In this document: one piece after another, positions 52,688 to 61,597 of the stretch
How positions within the stretch are numbered: position 1 is the first letter of the stretch
Layout of the letters: each line of letters opens with the position of its first letter
NCBI RefSeq assembly: GCF_021389935.1
Contig: NZ_CP089979.1
Span: forward strand, 5,189,001 to 5,253,000
Reading direction: 5' to 3'
Origin: Fulvivirga ligni
GTDB taxonomy: Bacteria > Bacteroidota > Bacteroidia > Cytophagales > Cyclobacteriaceae
DNA length: 64,000 nucleotides
Position numbers and translations under genes: made by a program
The notes under the pieces: model-generated
Seen by the model: the letters and a program-made list of their open reading frames with translations, nothing else
Databases searched by the model: none
What the model was told of the DNA's origin: nothing

Positions 52688-52930
52688 CTAAATCTCAATG
52701 TACCAGCACTTTACTTCTTTAACTCCTGGTAAGATACAGTTTGATCATCAATTTATGAAAAGAGATGGAGTGGAACCATCGTTATAAGGGTTTGAATTAT
52801 AGCATGTGGGTGCTGACCACTTCCTAATTTCAGCTTAGGCATGATGGGATTATTGAGAATGCGGCCAGTTAAAAGATTATAGCTCAGATATTCCCTCCTC
52901 ACAAACGAGTTACCACATTGGTCTGTGACG

Positions 52931-53686
52931 TTACTCCTTTACTTCTAATTCAAATTCGTTTTCAAATGATACTTTCTTCCCGTTTTGCCAATAAGTAGAC
53001 CTTAATTTGATCTTATGCGTCCCGACCTTTTTACCAATAATATTGATAATGCCATCCGACTTACTATTAACATTGGATGGCAATTCCACAAACCCTTCAT
53101 CGTTTTGCGGATCATCAATTTCATATAAAAATTTCACGGCAACCATTTTAGCTTGCGAAATTGCCTTTCCTTTAAAAGTTTCTCCCTTTTTTATAGAGAA
53201 GTTGTCACCAACTGCAATAGGCTCAAAATAATCCACCTGCTGGAAGTAACTGCCAAATTGATTATGAATGCTACTAATAAAATCTGAATTAAACAGAAGT
53301 AACGACAATATAAAAGATTCTTTTCTTCCCGTTTGTTTGAATTCATCATACGCCTGGGTGATAAAAGAGCTATCTATAGCAATTGTATCATATTTATTAT
53401 TAGCCATTGCAATCAAGTCCAAAACTGCATTTTTTGAAGGCATTTGATCTCTCTCTATTTCTGAGATAAGATTTTGTGTCTGAATATTTAATTGCTCACC
53501 AATTTTCACAAATTCTCGCCCAACCAGTGAATATCCTGTTTCTTTAACCCGTGTATTAAGGTCATGAGTTTTACCAATTATCTGTGCCTGAACGAATTCT
53601 TTCTGCCTGCTTAAATCCACAGAATTTGATTTTTTATTGCACCCCAGCAGTAAAAGACCGAAAAGAATTAATAGTAGGTTTTTCAT
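52931..53686 (-). CDS. Lipoprotein, loosely GldM-like
   Basis: 251 aa. MKNLLLILFGLLLLGC lipobox with Cys16. A helical part (VDLSRQKEFVQAQIIGKTHD; IQTQNLISEIERDQMPS) leads into a C-terminal Ig-like beta-domain (IIGKKVGTHKIKLRSTYWQN). The helical-plus-beta architecture recalls the periplasmic part of GldM-type gliding proteins, but similarity is weak and no gld genes are near. Confidence 0.5.
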   Translation of the reverse strand: MKNLLLILFGLLLLGCNKKSNSVDLSRQKEFVQAQIIGKTHDLNTRVKETGYSLVGREFVKIGEQLNIQTQNLISEIERDQMPSKNAVLDLIAMANNKYDTIAIDSSFITQAYDEFKQTGRKESFILSLLLFNSDFISSIHNQFGSYFQQVDYFEPIAVGDNFSIKKGETFKGKAISQAKMVAVKFLYEIDDPQNDEGFVELPSNVNSKSDGIINIIGKKVGTHKIKLRSTYWQNGKKVSFENEFELEVKE

Positions 53687-53909
53687 TATTTCAATGTCTG
53701 ATAATAGCTCCCCTCCAAATTATATTTGAACGAATAATCATTTTTCTTCTGATCTCATCAAATCCATTTTCCTTTATTCTGTAAATCATTTCTACCAAAC
53801 TATTCTTCATGAATCTAGCTTCGTCCTGCTGCTATTAGTGCTTAGCCTTGACTGCCAGTTTATTTATTTTCTCCAACCAACTTGCTCCTTTTGAAAAGAG
53901 AAGGCATTA

Positions 53910-54443
53910 TCAAAGTTCAAATTTTAGTTTTATTAACTTCTCCAGCTTCAATCCATCGGTGGTCTTCATTTCAAACTTGAATTCATAAATCTGATCTGAA
54001 AATTCAGTATTATTTAAAAATTGCTCATCAAAGGTAACAGATGCTCCAAAATAGGTTCTAGTATGGACAAGTTCATCTATTTCGATCAGGTTGGAACCTG
54101 GTTGGATTGTGTTTCCATTTAAAATAAACTCACGGTCAGTTGTTACTTTGAAAGAAGTTATATCCCAATCATTCTCATAATTCTGATCACAACTGCTAGC
54201 ATAAGTAGATTGAATGAGATTTAAGCCAGACAAATTCGTTGTTTCAATTTCCCAATCAATTCTAAATGGGTTTTTTATGACACCAATGGTAGACTCTTCA
54301 AATATCTCTCCTGTCTGCAAGTTTCTAGCTGTAATCACTCCACCACCAACTATCCGATAAGTCTCTTTACAGCAAGCAGTTACAATTGCAGAAAGTAGAA
54401 AAAAGAATAAGTAAATTGATAAGACCTTTTTTATTTTTTTCAT
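53910..54443 (-). CDS. Lipoprotein of unknown function
   Basis: 177 aa. The signal MKKIKKVLSIYLFFFLLSAI ends VTACC, with a lipobox-type Cys at 24 or 25. The mature part is beta-rich (YRIVGGGVITARNLQTGEIF; ASSCDQNYENDWDITSFKVT). No family recognised. It borders the right-hand cassette block; no attC core was found at its start. Confidence 0.6.
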   Translation of the reverse strand: MKKIKKVLSIYLFFFLLSAIVTACCKETYRIVGGGVITARNLQTGEIFEESTIGVIKNPFRIDWEIETTNLSGLNLIQSTYASSCDQNYENDWDITSFKVTTDREFILNGNTIQPGSNLIEIDELVHTRTYFGASVTFDEQFLNNTEFSDQIYEFKFEMKTTDGLKLEKLIKLKFEL

Positions 54444-54557
54444 TGCCTTTGCTTATGTGGAGGAGAAACGATATACCGACCATAATACCCATCTAAATGT
54501 AGTAAAAAGGATTGATTTGTCAATCTGCTGGTGGCCTGTCTTGGTGTATGTTGGTAG

Positions 54558-55109
54558 TTATTTCTTCATAGTCAGCTGGTCAACAAACAGGTCAAGCTGT
54601 GTTTTAAACTCAAATCCTGATTTGACATCCTTAGTCAATCTAATCTGATTGGGATATGTAAACGTCTCAATTTCTCTACCAGATTTCATGGCTTTAACGT
54701 CTTTTGAATTACCTGTTCCATACATTTCAATGAAGAACTTATTTCGTATATCTCCATTCTGTTTGCTGAAACACAAAATAATGAGGCAATCTCTGTAGAT
54801 TCCATAAATGCTTGGCTCGTAATTCCAGCCTGTATTTCTCTCAGAAATTTGAAAATCTGCTGATATGAGGAAGTCTCTTATTCCACTTGTAGTTAGGGAA
54901 TTTTCAACTCTATTATGCTCAGCATACCCCAGGTAGAATATCCAAGAAAACATTAAGGTAATTCCGAATATTAGCAAAATGTAGTGAGTCGGATTTGCTT
55001 TTTCTGAGAAAGAAGAGAGAAAAAGTGCCATCATTCCCATATATGCAAATAATAAAAGGAATGTTGTCTTTTTTAATCCTTTATAATGCTCTACTATACT
55101 CCTATTCAT
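54558..55109 (-). CDS. Two-TM membrane protein (probable cassette gene)
   Basis: 183 aa from the ATG at 55109 (MNRSIVEHYKGLKKTTFLLL). The reading frame extends to 55175, but the upstream part runs through a core-like AATTAAC and into the attC-like zone. Two TM segments (TTFLLLFAYMGMMALFL; ILLIFGITLMFSWIFYLGY), then a cytosolic domain (DCLIILCFSKQNGDIRNKFF). Unknown function. Confidence 0.55.
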   Translation of the reverse strand: MNRSIVEHYKGLKKTTFLLLFAYMGMMALFLSSFSEKANPTHYILLIFGITLMFSWIFYLGYAEHNRVENSLTTSGIRDFLISADFQISERNTGWNYEPSIYGIYRDCLIILCFSKQNGDIRNKFFIEMYGTGNSKDVKAMKSGREIETFTYPNQIRLTKDVKSGFEFKTQLDLFVDQLTMKK

Positions 55110-55112
55110 TTC

Positions 55113-55293
55113 AATTAACGGATCGGCCATGAATAGTGCGGAAAACTCGGAGTCTGGGACTTTGGGTTTTAGCACTGAACTTAGCAGAGTTTTGTTTTGG
55201 AAAGTAATTTAGTGAGAAGACTTTTCGAAACAAAACGAAGCGGGAGGTAAAGTGAAACAGTTCATAATAGGTTATTTATAGCTATTGTTATGC
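55113..55293 (-). repeat. Possible attC-like site
   Basis: From AATTAAC (55113-55119) to GTTATGC (55287-55293). The right core is convincing: it overlaps the stop of the next cassette gene and is matched by GCATAAC before that gene's start. The internal stems are weak and the left core is uncertain. Confidence 0.4.
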
Positions 55294-55944
55294 TTTTATT
55301 TTATTTTTTATTACAATCAATACGATTCCAATTCCGATAAATAAAAGTATTCCAATGCCGTATTTTTTAAGCCTATTATTTTCTTTAAGGAATTGAGGAG
55401 TTGTTATTGAGTTTTCAATTTCACCAGATTTAAGGTCAATCCTTATTTCTTTAGAGTCTTCTGTTTTAATTTTTAAGTAAGTCGAGTCCGAAAGATAGTT
55501 AGGGATTAACTCATATTCATCAATCCAAATTTGATGCGAAACAGTATGTGAATAATTATCGGCAATTAATTTTAGGTCTTTTCCACTTAGTTTTCTAATA
55601 TTTTTCTTAGTGTATATTACAACTTGATTTGGTGGTTCTTCCATGTCCAACCAAAAATTGATGTAAACATAAACTTGGCCATCATTTGATAATATTCCGC
55701 CTCCATACCCGTCATGGTAAAACTCTGAAGACCAATTCAAATTAGAGTCAGGTTTAAGTTCAAATATGTTAATAGTCCATCTTCTATCCCATGGTTCTTT
55801 TAAGGAATCTGCTTTGTCAAATTCAATGTCTGCTCGATATAAACCATTATCGGACTTAATTGAAAATTCGCACCAACAAGGAGGTTCGTCTGCCAAGGCA
55901 AATTGACAGAATCCGACAAATAATATGGTTAACAGTCTTTTCAT
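55288..55944 (-). CDS. Exported protein with a C-terminal membrane anchor (cassette gene)
   Basis: 218 aa. Signal peptide MKRLLTILFVGFCQFALA. The periplasmic domain has EPPCWCEFSIKSDNGLYRAD and EFYHDGYGGGILSNDGQVYV. A C-terminal TM helix (YGIGILLFIGIGIVLIVIK) and a KNKIKA tail anchor it. No family recognised. The ends GTTATGC(T) and (A)GCATAAC are inverted copies of 8 bp, giving a cassette of ~0.7 kb. Confidence 0.65.
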   Translation of the reverse strand: MKRLLTILFVGFCQFALADEPPCWCEFSIKSDNGLYRADIEFDKADSLKEPWDRRWTINIFELKPDSNLNWSSEFYHDGYGGGILSNDGQVYVYINFWLDMEEPPNQVVIYTKKNIRKLSGKDLKLIADNYSHTVSHQIWIDEYELIPNYLSDSTYLKIKTEDSKEIRIDLKSGEIENSITTPQFLKENNRLKKYGIGILLFIGIGIVLIVIKNKIKA

Positions 55945-55951
55945 TAATTGA

Positions 55952-56097
55952 GCATAACATCCGTATAAGGGAAACAGAACATTTCCATATTTCTTTTATG
56001 GGTCAATCTAATTAATTTCATTTTAAAAATGACTAGCAGTGTTGGTGAGACTTTTAATGTAGGAGCTCGCCTATGTTAAAAGTTGTAGTAGTTATAC
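55952..56097 (-). repeat. attC-like site
   Basis: GCATAAC (55952-55958) followed by the ATCCGTATAAGGG arm and a degenerate hairpin, then ~80 bp to GTTATAC (56091-56097). A small palindrome CCATGC-CGA-GCATGG follows at 56100-56114. The right core agrees with the next cassette's start core (CGATAAC, 56794) at five bases. Confidence 0.5.
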
Positions 56098-56128
56098 CAC
56101 CATGCCGAGCATGGCGGCAACGGAGCTT

Positions 56129-56773
56129 TTACTTTCTCCAGTACCTTATTTGTTCTAAACGAACCTTAGCCTGTTCCTCTGTATATTCCGTCTTTTTAAG
56201 CTGTTCTACCAGTTGATATTCACCAAATGTCAAACTATGAATATTTGGACCTTTATCAATCATGTTGAATTCTCCACAAGAATTGCATTTTACAATATCA
56301 AAGGCAAAATCCGGAATTCCGTCTTCTTTTTTTGTTATGAAAGTTTCGAGTTTAGCATGGCAGTTAGTACAATCTTGCGAAAGAGTTTCTATCACTTTTG
56401 ACGAACCTTTGAAAATTGAAGCAACCTTCAACATTCCATTTAAGAGTGAACCGTATAACCATTTGTACAATTCATCTTTGAAGTTGACTTCTACAATCTG
56501 ACTTAATTCTAAAAAATAATCACAGATAAATTCCCTCTCCTCAGTATCAAAATCAGCCTTGTTGAAAGTTGCCAAACCTTTCTTTAGTTCTTTTTTGAAA
56601 GCCTTGTTTGTGGCACCATTTTCAGAAAGTACTATAAGGTTCTGGCAGCAGTCGTTAAGAAGTTCATACATCTTCTGAGACAGCTCCAAAGAGGATGGGT
56701 TTAACCCTCTATTTTCCCATTCAGAATTGCTGAATTTATTTTTTTTCAGAAACCTTTGAAGTTCGTTCATCAT
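56129..56773 (-). CDS. DUF4844-like protein with a zinc ribbon (cassette gene)
   Basis: 214 aa. N-terminal half (LQRFLKKNKFSNSEWENRGL, NPSSLELSQKMYELLND) fits the DUF4844 pattern. The C-terminal half has two Cys pairs (DCTNCHAKLETF; VKCNSCGEFNMI), a zinc-ribbon knuckle. Cytoplasmic. Function unknown; the ribbon suggests nucleic-acid or protein binding. Start at the first of two adjacent ATG codons. Confidence 0.65.
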   Translation of the reverse strand: MMNELQRFLKKNKFSNSEWENRGLNPSSLELSQKMYELLNDCCQNLIVLSENGATNKAFKKELKKGLATFNKADFDTEEREFICDYFLELSQIVEVNFKDELYKWLYGSLLNGMLKVASIFKGSSKVIETLSQDCTNCHAKLETFITKKEDGIPDFAFDIVKCNSCGEFNMIDKGPNIHSLTFGEYQLVEQLKKTEYTEEQAKVRLEQIRYWRK

Positions 56774-56793
56774 TTTATCAACTGCTGCATTGC

Positions 56794-56966
56794 CGATAAC
56801 GTCCGTAATAAGAGAAACAAAACATTCCCTTATTTTAATTATATAGATCTAATGAATTTAAAAGAAGCGATATGGTCAAAATATCTACAATGCGAGATTG
56901 AAGCCACATGCTTTACCTCAAATCATCCTATCAAAACAATTCAGCCAGCAAACCTCTCTGTTAACC
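56794..56966 (-). repeat. Possible attC-like site
   Basis: Begins with CGATAAC (56794-56800) and the GTCCGTAATAAGAGA arm with the ATTCCCTTATTT hairpin. The right core (GTTAACC at 56960) is tentative. The rest of the stretch to 56990 shows no gene. Confidence 0.4.
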
Positions 56967-56990
56967 TAATTTGAAGCAGTAAATAATATA

Positions 56991-57218
56991 TCAGACTTTT
57001 AACTTTTGACTTCTACCGATGGTCAAATACAGAATGGAACCCAGCAGGGGTAAAAAGATAATTAGAAGCACCCAAACAAGCTTATTGTTGCTGTTAGTAA
57101 ATTCGCTTTTCACAACATCAATCAGTGCCCACAAGGCAAATATTCCAGGCATAAGCACAAAGAGGATGAGGATTAATTCCCAGCTACCAATCATACCCAA
57201 TATTAACATTGATTTCAT
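56991..57218 (-). CDS. PLDc_N-domain small membrane protein (cassette gene)
   Basis: 75 aa. Two TM helices: WELILILFVLMPGIFALWAL and LVWVLLIIFLPLLGSILYLT, with the IDVVKSEF loop and GRSQK end typical of the phospholipase D N-terminal (cardiolipin synthase-like) domain. It lacks any PLD catalytic part, as is common for stand-alone members. Confidence 0.75.
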   Translation of the reverse strand: MKSMLILGMIGSWELILILFVLMPGIFALWALIDVVKSEFTNSNNKLVWVLLIIFLPLLGSILYLTIGRSQKLKV

Positions 57219-57234
57219 AATAAATATATTTTTT

Positions 57235-57486
57235 AGATAACGCCTGCTTAAGCCAAAACAATTGTATCATCCCGATCAAAGCCACAGGCAACACCCTAAT
57301 ATATGAAAATTATTATATTTTTTATGCATTAAGCGTCCTTAGCCAATAATTATGTGTTTGGCACAAGGGGCCATTCATGTGTCATAATTACTGAATTGAT
57401 CTAATTAGCGATTCTGAAGAGTAATTGGAGGCACAAGTGGACACTTGCGCCAGTTGTGGGTAATGATTTCATAGCTTTTGTTGCCA
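57235..57486 (-). repeat. Probable attC-like site with a REP-like palindrome
   Basis: From AGATAAC (57235-57241) to GTTGCCA (57480-57486). Internal parts are AT-rich. It contains GGCACAAGT-GGAC-ACTTGCGCC at 57430-57451, the second copy of the palindrome at 22000. The cassette-end match with the start of the HEAT gene is poor. Confidence 0.4.
57430..57451. repeat. Short REP-like palindrome, copy 2
   Basis: Same GGCACAAGT and ACTTGCGCC arms as at 22000-22021, with GGAC instead of ACAC as linker. The flanks GGA on the left and AGT on the right also agree. It sits inside an attC-like zone of the right-hand block. Confidence 0.6.
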
Positions 57487-57496
57487 CACGTGTTTT

Positions 57497-59473
57497 TTAT
57501 TTATTCAGCTTTTCTTCTATTTCTGAGATTGTTCTATTCAATTGCCTTTTGTCAAAATCGTCTTTAGCAAAACCACTTTGAGCAAGTGTTTTAAAGAATA
57601 AAAGGTCTCTCTCGTTCGGTAATTCAATTCCGTATTTGTAAAATTTCTGCATTGGAGACCAATCAATATCCACATCAAACCTATCATCAAGGTTAGAGAC
57701 ATACGAGCCACTTCTTGAACTAATTTTCTCGATTGGAATATTCAACTCTTCACTAAGTTTTTCTTTTACACTTTTGAGCTTAATCCAGATTTCGTCACCC
57801 CCACCGAGATTCATTTTTGTAGGATCAAGTCTTATCAAAATAATCTGGTCGTAATAAGGGCTGAAATTGTCACCATAATCTGAAGTATTGTTAATGAAAA
57901 CAATAGTTTGTATTTCAGCAACTTCTTGCCCTTCAAGGACACTTAAGGACTTTTGATTTATTGAGTCTTCAATACTTTTCTTAATAGCAAATAATTCAGG
58001 GTGAACAGCAAAGTCATAGTTATATCCGAACCACTTAAAAAGAGAATTGTAAATAAGTGGTCTTGCTTCTTTACTTTCTAAATTTTGGAATGTTTCAATA
58101 TACTCTCTGATCCAATCCTTGAGTTTGCCACTTTCGATTGTGTCATTGTTGTTAAGTAGATTCTCGAAATCGTTTAATAGGAAGTCTCTTGTTTCATGGT
58201 CGTCGAAGTGAGCCAATCCCATATGAGTAGAAATAGCGTACTCATAACCTGGATGGTCATTCCTATTATGATTTGAAATGAATTCCATTAATGCTGGTTT
58301 GCATTCCTTTAGGTCGTTGTCCGTAATAATTTGGCAGATTTCAAAAATAAGAGGCTTGGTTCTCTTTTTCAGGTGGTCATTAATATAAGGTATAAAGTCC
58401 CTGCTATCTAACTGAATAAGTACATTTATTACTAATTGGAAAATATAGTCTTCTTCTGTCTCTAGCAAAGGCAAAAGAGATTTAGCAGCAGGTTTATACT
58501 TTATTTCACCGAGTGTTCTAATTATTTCAATTTTACCACCATCAATTCTATTCATAACTGGATCCATCAGATTGGAAGGATAAATACCGCCTTCTCCTGC
58601 TACCCCCAAATGAGCAAGAAGAATTGGACCAATAAATTCAGGGGCTTCATCTGCAAGCTGTCTCACTACTTCTCCTTGAACAACGCTATTCTCATTGTCG
58701 AGCAGTAGTACCAATATGTCTCTCGACTTTTCATCATTAACTTCACCAAGCAGCTTGGCTAGTGCATAGCAAGGTTTTGGCTTCTGCTCGTTTGCTATTA
58801 TTTGAAAGACTGGGTCGTACGACTTAAATGAACTTAGGTACAACATCATTAAGTATTGTGCAGAAATCTCAATGGCTGCATGGCTTTTTACCTTATTCAG
58901 TAATTCTTCATGAAATTTTGAATTTTTAGTTTGTGAAGTGGCTTTCAAAAATGTTTCGAACTCAGCAAGGGGATAATAATTTTGTTTGCTGTAATATGAT
59001 GTTTGTAGCAAGTCGTATTGGACAGTTTTTCCTTCGACTCTCAGATCACCAGATGTTGGCGTCCAAACATAATAGGCATTTCCTGATTTTATTGCTTCAT
59101 AATAATCAGTTAACTCGGGCTCTTCTTCAATCTGTTCCTTCCAATATTCAAGAGCTCCTTCAGTTGGTTCATAGAAATTAAGAAAAACAATGTACTTATC
59201 TCCTGGACTCATGTTGTCAATGGGTCCATATCTATTGCTAAACCCCGAAATCCAAATTTCCTTTGTGTTTAGCTTTCCCTTGTAGATGTTCAGAGGTCTA
59301 GCTTTGGCTCGAAAGTCTCCTTGTGATGTGTATTCAACTAATGCGATTACATCCGACCTATCAATCATTTCTTTCCAGTCAGGGTCAGTCCAACTGTCTG
59401 CTTTGACTTGAAATGTTGACAAAGTCAGTAGGAAAATCGTCAATATGATTGTTTGTAGTTTCATTTTTTGCAT
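57497..59473 (-). CDS. Secreted HEAT-repeat protein
   Basis: 658 aa. Signal peptide MQKMKLQTIILTIFLLTLST. Residues ~30-140 form a beta-domain (DVIALVEYTSQGDFRAKARP and PLNIYKGKLNTKEIWISGF). The middle (~230-420) is a run of HEAT-like helices (LAKLLGEVNDEKSRDILVLL; VVRQLADEAPEFIGPILLAH; TLGEIKYKPAAKSLLPLLET). No catalytic motif. A scaffold or binding protein of the periplasm. The largest cargo in the right-hand block. Confidence 0.65.
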   Translation of the reverse strand: MQKMKLQTIILTIFLLTLSTFQVKADSWTDPDWKEMIDRSDVIALVEYTSQGDFRAKARPLNIYKGKLNTKEIWISGFSNRYGPIDNMSPGDKYIVFLNFYEPTEGALEYWKEQIEEEPELTDYYEAIKSGNAYYVWTPTSGDLRVEGKTVQYDLLQTSYYSKQNYYPLAEFETFLKATSQTKNSKFHEELLNKVKSHAAIEISAQYLMMLYLSSFKSYDPVFQIIANEQKPKPCYALAKLLGEVNDEKSRDILVLLLDNENSVVQGEVVRQLADEAPEFIGPILLAHLGVAGEGGIYPSNLMDPVMNRIDGGKIEIIRTLGEIKYKPAAKSLLPLLETEEDYIFQLVINVLIQLDSRDFIPYINDHLKKRTKPLIFEICQIITDNDLKECKPALMEFISNHNRNDHPGYEYAISTHMGLAHFDDHETRDFLLNDFENLLNNNDTIESGKLKDWIREYIETFQNLESKEARPLIYNSLFKWFGYNYDFAVHPELFAIKKSIEDSINQKSLSVLEGQEVAEIQTIVFINNTSDYGDNFSPYYDQIILIRLDPTKMNLGGGDEIWIKLKSVKEKLSEELNIPIEKISSRSGSYVSNLDDRFDVDIDWSPMQKFYKYGIELPNERDLLFFKTLAQSGFAKDDFDKRQLNRTISEIEEKLNK

Positions 59474-59483
59474 TGCTGGTAAA

Positions 59484-59729
59484 GGCCAGCTATGATGAGT
59501 GGGGATTAGATAGCACTAACCTCTCCTCTCGCACATAGCCACGCCTTGATTTAAATTTAATACTTGTGACGGATTTTCCAATTTGCACCAAACTATTTAA
59601 TTGGTTGGTTAACAATCTTAAATATTTCATCTTGACTTCCATCATCACAAAATAAATATGATGCCTTCTTACCGATTTTGCTGTTCCTAGAAAGCACCTT
59701 TGGCTATGTGTGCTTATTGTTTGTTGGGC
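59484..59729 (-). repeat. attC-like recombination site (type D)
   Basis: 246 bp from GGCCAGC (59484-59490) to GTTGGGC (59723-59729, a perfect GTTRRRY). CTATGATGAGTGGGGATTAG follows the left core; the inner GCACATAGCC pairs with GGCTATGTGTGC near the right end. The left part (about 75 bp) recurs nearly identically at 63925-64000. Confidence 0.65.
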
Positions 59730-59792
59730 AATGTTTAATTTAAGTGCTCAAGAGTTAAGATACAGGGTGCTTATATAGATAGATAAAAGTCA

Positions 59793-60068
59793 TTACCAAT
59801 AATATCCACAGTAATAATGTGCGAATTTTACTTTCTGTCTTTTCCTTTTAATTTCTTCATCACCATTCGTATTAGTAGAAAAAAAGAATGGTGCTAGGAT
59901 CAAAATGTTGGTAAAAAAATTTTCTATCCTTAGATAAAAAGTTAGAAAGCTTAATTCTTTTATACTCTTCTCAACTGATTTTAGATAGTTAAAATGAAAT
60001 CCGATTTTGAAAGCCCAAGCTATTGCTATACCTAGAATTAGTAGATTCGATATTTCTTGTTCATTCAT
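59793..60068 (-). CDS. Small membrane protein (cassette gene)
   Basis: 91 aa. One or two hydrophobic segments (ISNLLILGIAIAWAFKIGF; NFFTNILILAPFFFS). The C-terminus is basic, then Tyr-rich (AHYYCGYYW). No family recognised. The stop lies ~64 bp from the right core, unlike most cassettes, so the 3' end may be altered. Confidence 0.45.
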   Translation of the reverse strand: MNEQEISNLLILGIAIAWAFKIGFHFNYLKSVEKSIKELSFLTFYLRIENFFTNILILAPFFFSTNTNGDEEIKRKRQKVKFAHYYCGYYW

Positions 60069-60090
60069 CTGCCTTTTGAAGTCCTAATAG

Positions 60091-60327
60091 TGCCTACCGC
60101 TCAGATATGGCGCTGTGGCCTCCGGGTTTTTTTAATTGTGATAAAAGTAGCTTATCTGCCGGTGTGATCAAAGTTTCTGATTCTCACTGCGCTATGAAGA
60201 TAAAAATCTCCCACGAGCAAAGGCAGATAGAAAGCACTAGAGTTTCTTGGCGGTAGATAAGTGGGATGTTTAGCAGTCTCTTAGCAAAATGTTAATTAAG
60301 GCTATGCGCCATCATCCTTTGTTAGCA
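60091..60327 (-). repeat. attC-like recombination site (type C)
   Basis: About 237 bp, from TGCCTACC (degenerate left core, ~60091) to GTTAGCA (60321-60327). CAGATATGGCGC on the left pairs with GCGCCATCATCC on the right. The left arm resembles the site at 5902-6133. The right core extends to GTTAGCACATGTG, which recurs inverted 12 of 13 at 60859-60871. Confidence 0.65.
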
Positions 60328-60334
60328 CATGTGT

Positions 60335-60853
60335 TTACTCACCCCACATATGATAGAGAGTCATCTCATTTTGTTCAGAGTTCAGAATTATAAAACCATT
60401 TCTTCTTATTTCTTCCTGTGTTCCTGGGTCTATACTTATGAAATTTGTAGTAAACGTCAATACTTTAATGTCACCTGAAATCCATCTTGGATAATCAGCA
60501 AATCCGGAATAACTAAAATCAAAATGTGAAATAAAGCCCTTGTAATATAATGGGAAAATTGGCTTATTATCGTATACCCACTTATTGGTTAAGGATGAAT
60601 TATATAGAGAATTGTTCTGTAACTTCCATCCATTATCCTCCGCAAACTTAATTACACTGGGTATGTTGAATTTTCCAATGTCTTTTTTCCAGTGTATTAT
60701 TCTTTTCCCACCCCATGGTCCTTGGTCGCTATAATTTTCAGTTCGATCGTCTTCTTGGTAGTTAAGCCAAAAACCTTCAGGTGAAGGGAATAGTGAACAA
60801 CCGGAAAGAGTTGATATAAGGATAACAAATAATGTGGTTTCTAAGAATCTCAT
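60335..60853 (-). CDS. Lipoprotein of unknown function (cassette gene)
   Basis: 172 aa from the ATG at 60853; the longer frame starts inside the attC core. Signal MRFLETTLFVILISTLSGC with lipobox Cys19. The mature part is beta-rich (KRIIHWKKDIGKFNIPSVIK; FISHFDFSYSGFADYPRWIS). No family recognised. The two cassette ends match 12 of 13. Confidence 0.65.
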   Translation of the reverse strand: MRFLETTLFVILISTLSGCSLFPSPEGFWLNYQEDDRTENYSDQGPWGGKRIIHWKKDIGKFNIPSVIKFAEDNGWKLQNNSLYNSSLTNKWVYDNKPIFPLYYKGFISHFDFSYSGFADYPRWISGDIKVLTFTTNFISIDPGTQEEIRRNGFIILNSEQNEMTLYHMWGE

Positions 60854-60864
60854 TTGCCCATATG

Positions 60865-61101
60865 TGCTAACGCCCATGTATGATGCGTGTGCCTGACATG
60901 AGCTCTTTAGCGGAAAAGTAGTGAAATCTGTTGAAGCTCACAACGGTTCTAATGAAATGCTGCGTTCCACAAGATGAAAACTCCCGCGGACTGAACTGAC
61001 CAAAAACCTAAAAAATATCCCGGCAACAGATGAGCGGAGAAGGCAATGAGTGAAGCTGGATAGTAGCACGTTGAACACGCATTTCATACATAATGTTATG
61101 G
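60865..61101 (-). repeat. attC-like recombination site
   Basis: 237 bp from TGCTAAC (60865-60871) to GTTATGG (61095-61101). The arms GTATGATGCGTGT and ACACGCATTTCATAC pair strongly. The right core extends to GTTATGGGC, repeated inverted (GCCCATAAC, 61525-61533) before the next gene. Confidence 0.75.
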
Positions 61102-61116
61102 GCTTTTTTTATCGTT

Positions 61117-61512
61117 CAGTAGATTGCTGTTGTTCCCAGTTGAAAAATCAGGATAGCATGTTGGTTCGGCAGCAGTTCCAGTTTTGAAATTATTAAGTCG
61201 TCATGGCCGATATATGTAGTTCGGATGTTGAAAAATCCCAAGAGAAAGTTCCAATTGAAATTCACCTCGCTTGTTCGTGGTTGTCCCCGAGTTATCGTTT
61301 ACAATGATGTTCGTAGCTGAAAGAAAAGTACTATCGTTTCGCGAGTAAACCAATCCGGAAATTTTACATTTGCCATTCAGTTGTTCGTCCGTTAAAATTG
61401 TTCTTGAAATCTCTCCCTTAATTCGATTCCCAGATTTAGTTTTTCGTACCGCTCCGCAGTTCGCAAGAGTTAGAAGTGAAAAAGTAAGGATTATAAGATT
61501 CAGTTTCTTCAT
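61117..61512 (-). pseudogene. Carboxypeptidase-regulatory-like lipoprotein, frameshifted (cassette gene)
   Basis: The start is the ATG at 61512 (MKKLNLIILTFSLLTLANC, lipobox Cys19); a longer frame crosses the attC core. KISGLVYSRNDSTFLSATNI and TTTNKRGEFQLELS are the CarboxypepD_reg-like beta-sandwich. At ~61230, in GGGATTTTTC, the frame ends early (GIFQHPNYIYRP, stop 61201), while another frame continues as FNIRTTYIGHDDLIISKLEL and ends LIFQLGTTAIY at 61117, where the cassette core lies. That is the expected C-terminus, so one base was probably lost or gained. Confidence 0.65.
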
Positions 61513-61526
61513 CGCGACAATATTGC

Positions 61527-61597
61527 CCATAACGGTTAAGCTAAAAATTGTGCCCATCCTTTCCAAGGTGGGTATGATTTTTTAGCTGGTGTTATCC
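61527..61597 (-). repeat. Compact attC-like site (71 bp) overlapping a gene end
   Basis: CCATAAC (61527-61533) and GTTATCC (61591-61597) enclose a near-continuous hairpin: AGCTAAAAATTGTGCCCA pairs with TGGGTATGATTTTTTAGCT around a TCCTTTCCAAGG loop. It is the most compact site and shows the attC design best. The downstream gene's stop (61536-61538) lies inside it. Confidence 0.8.
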
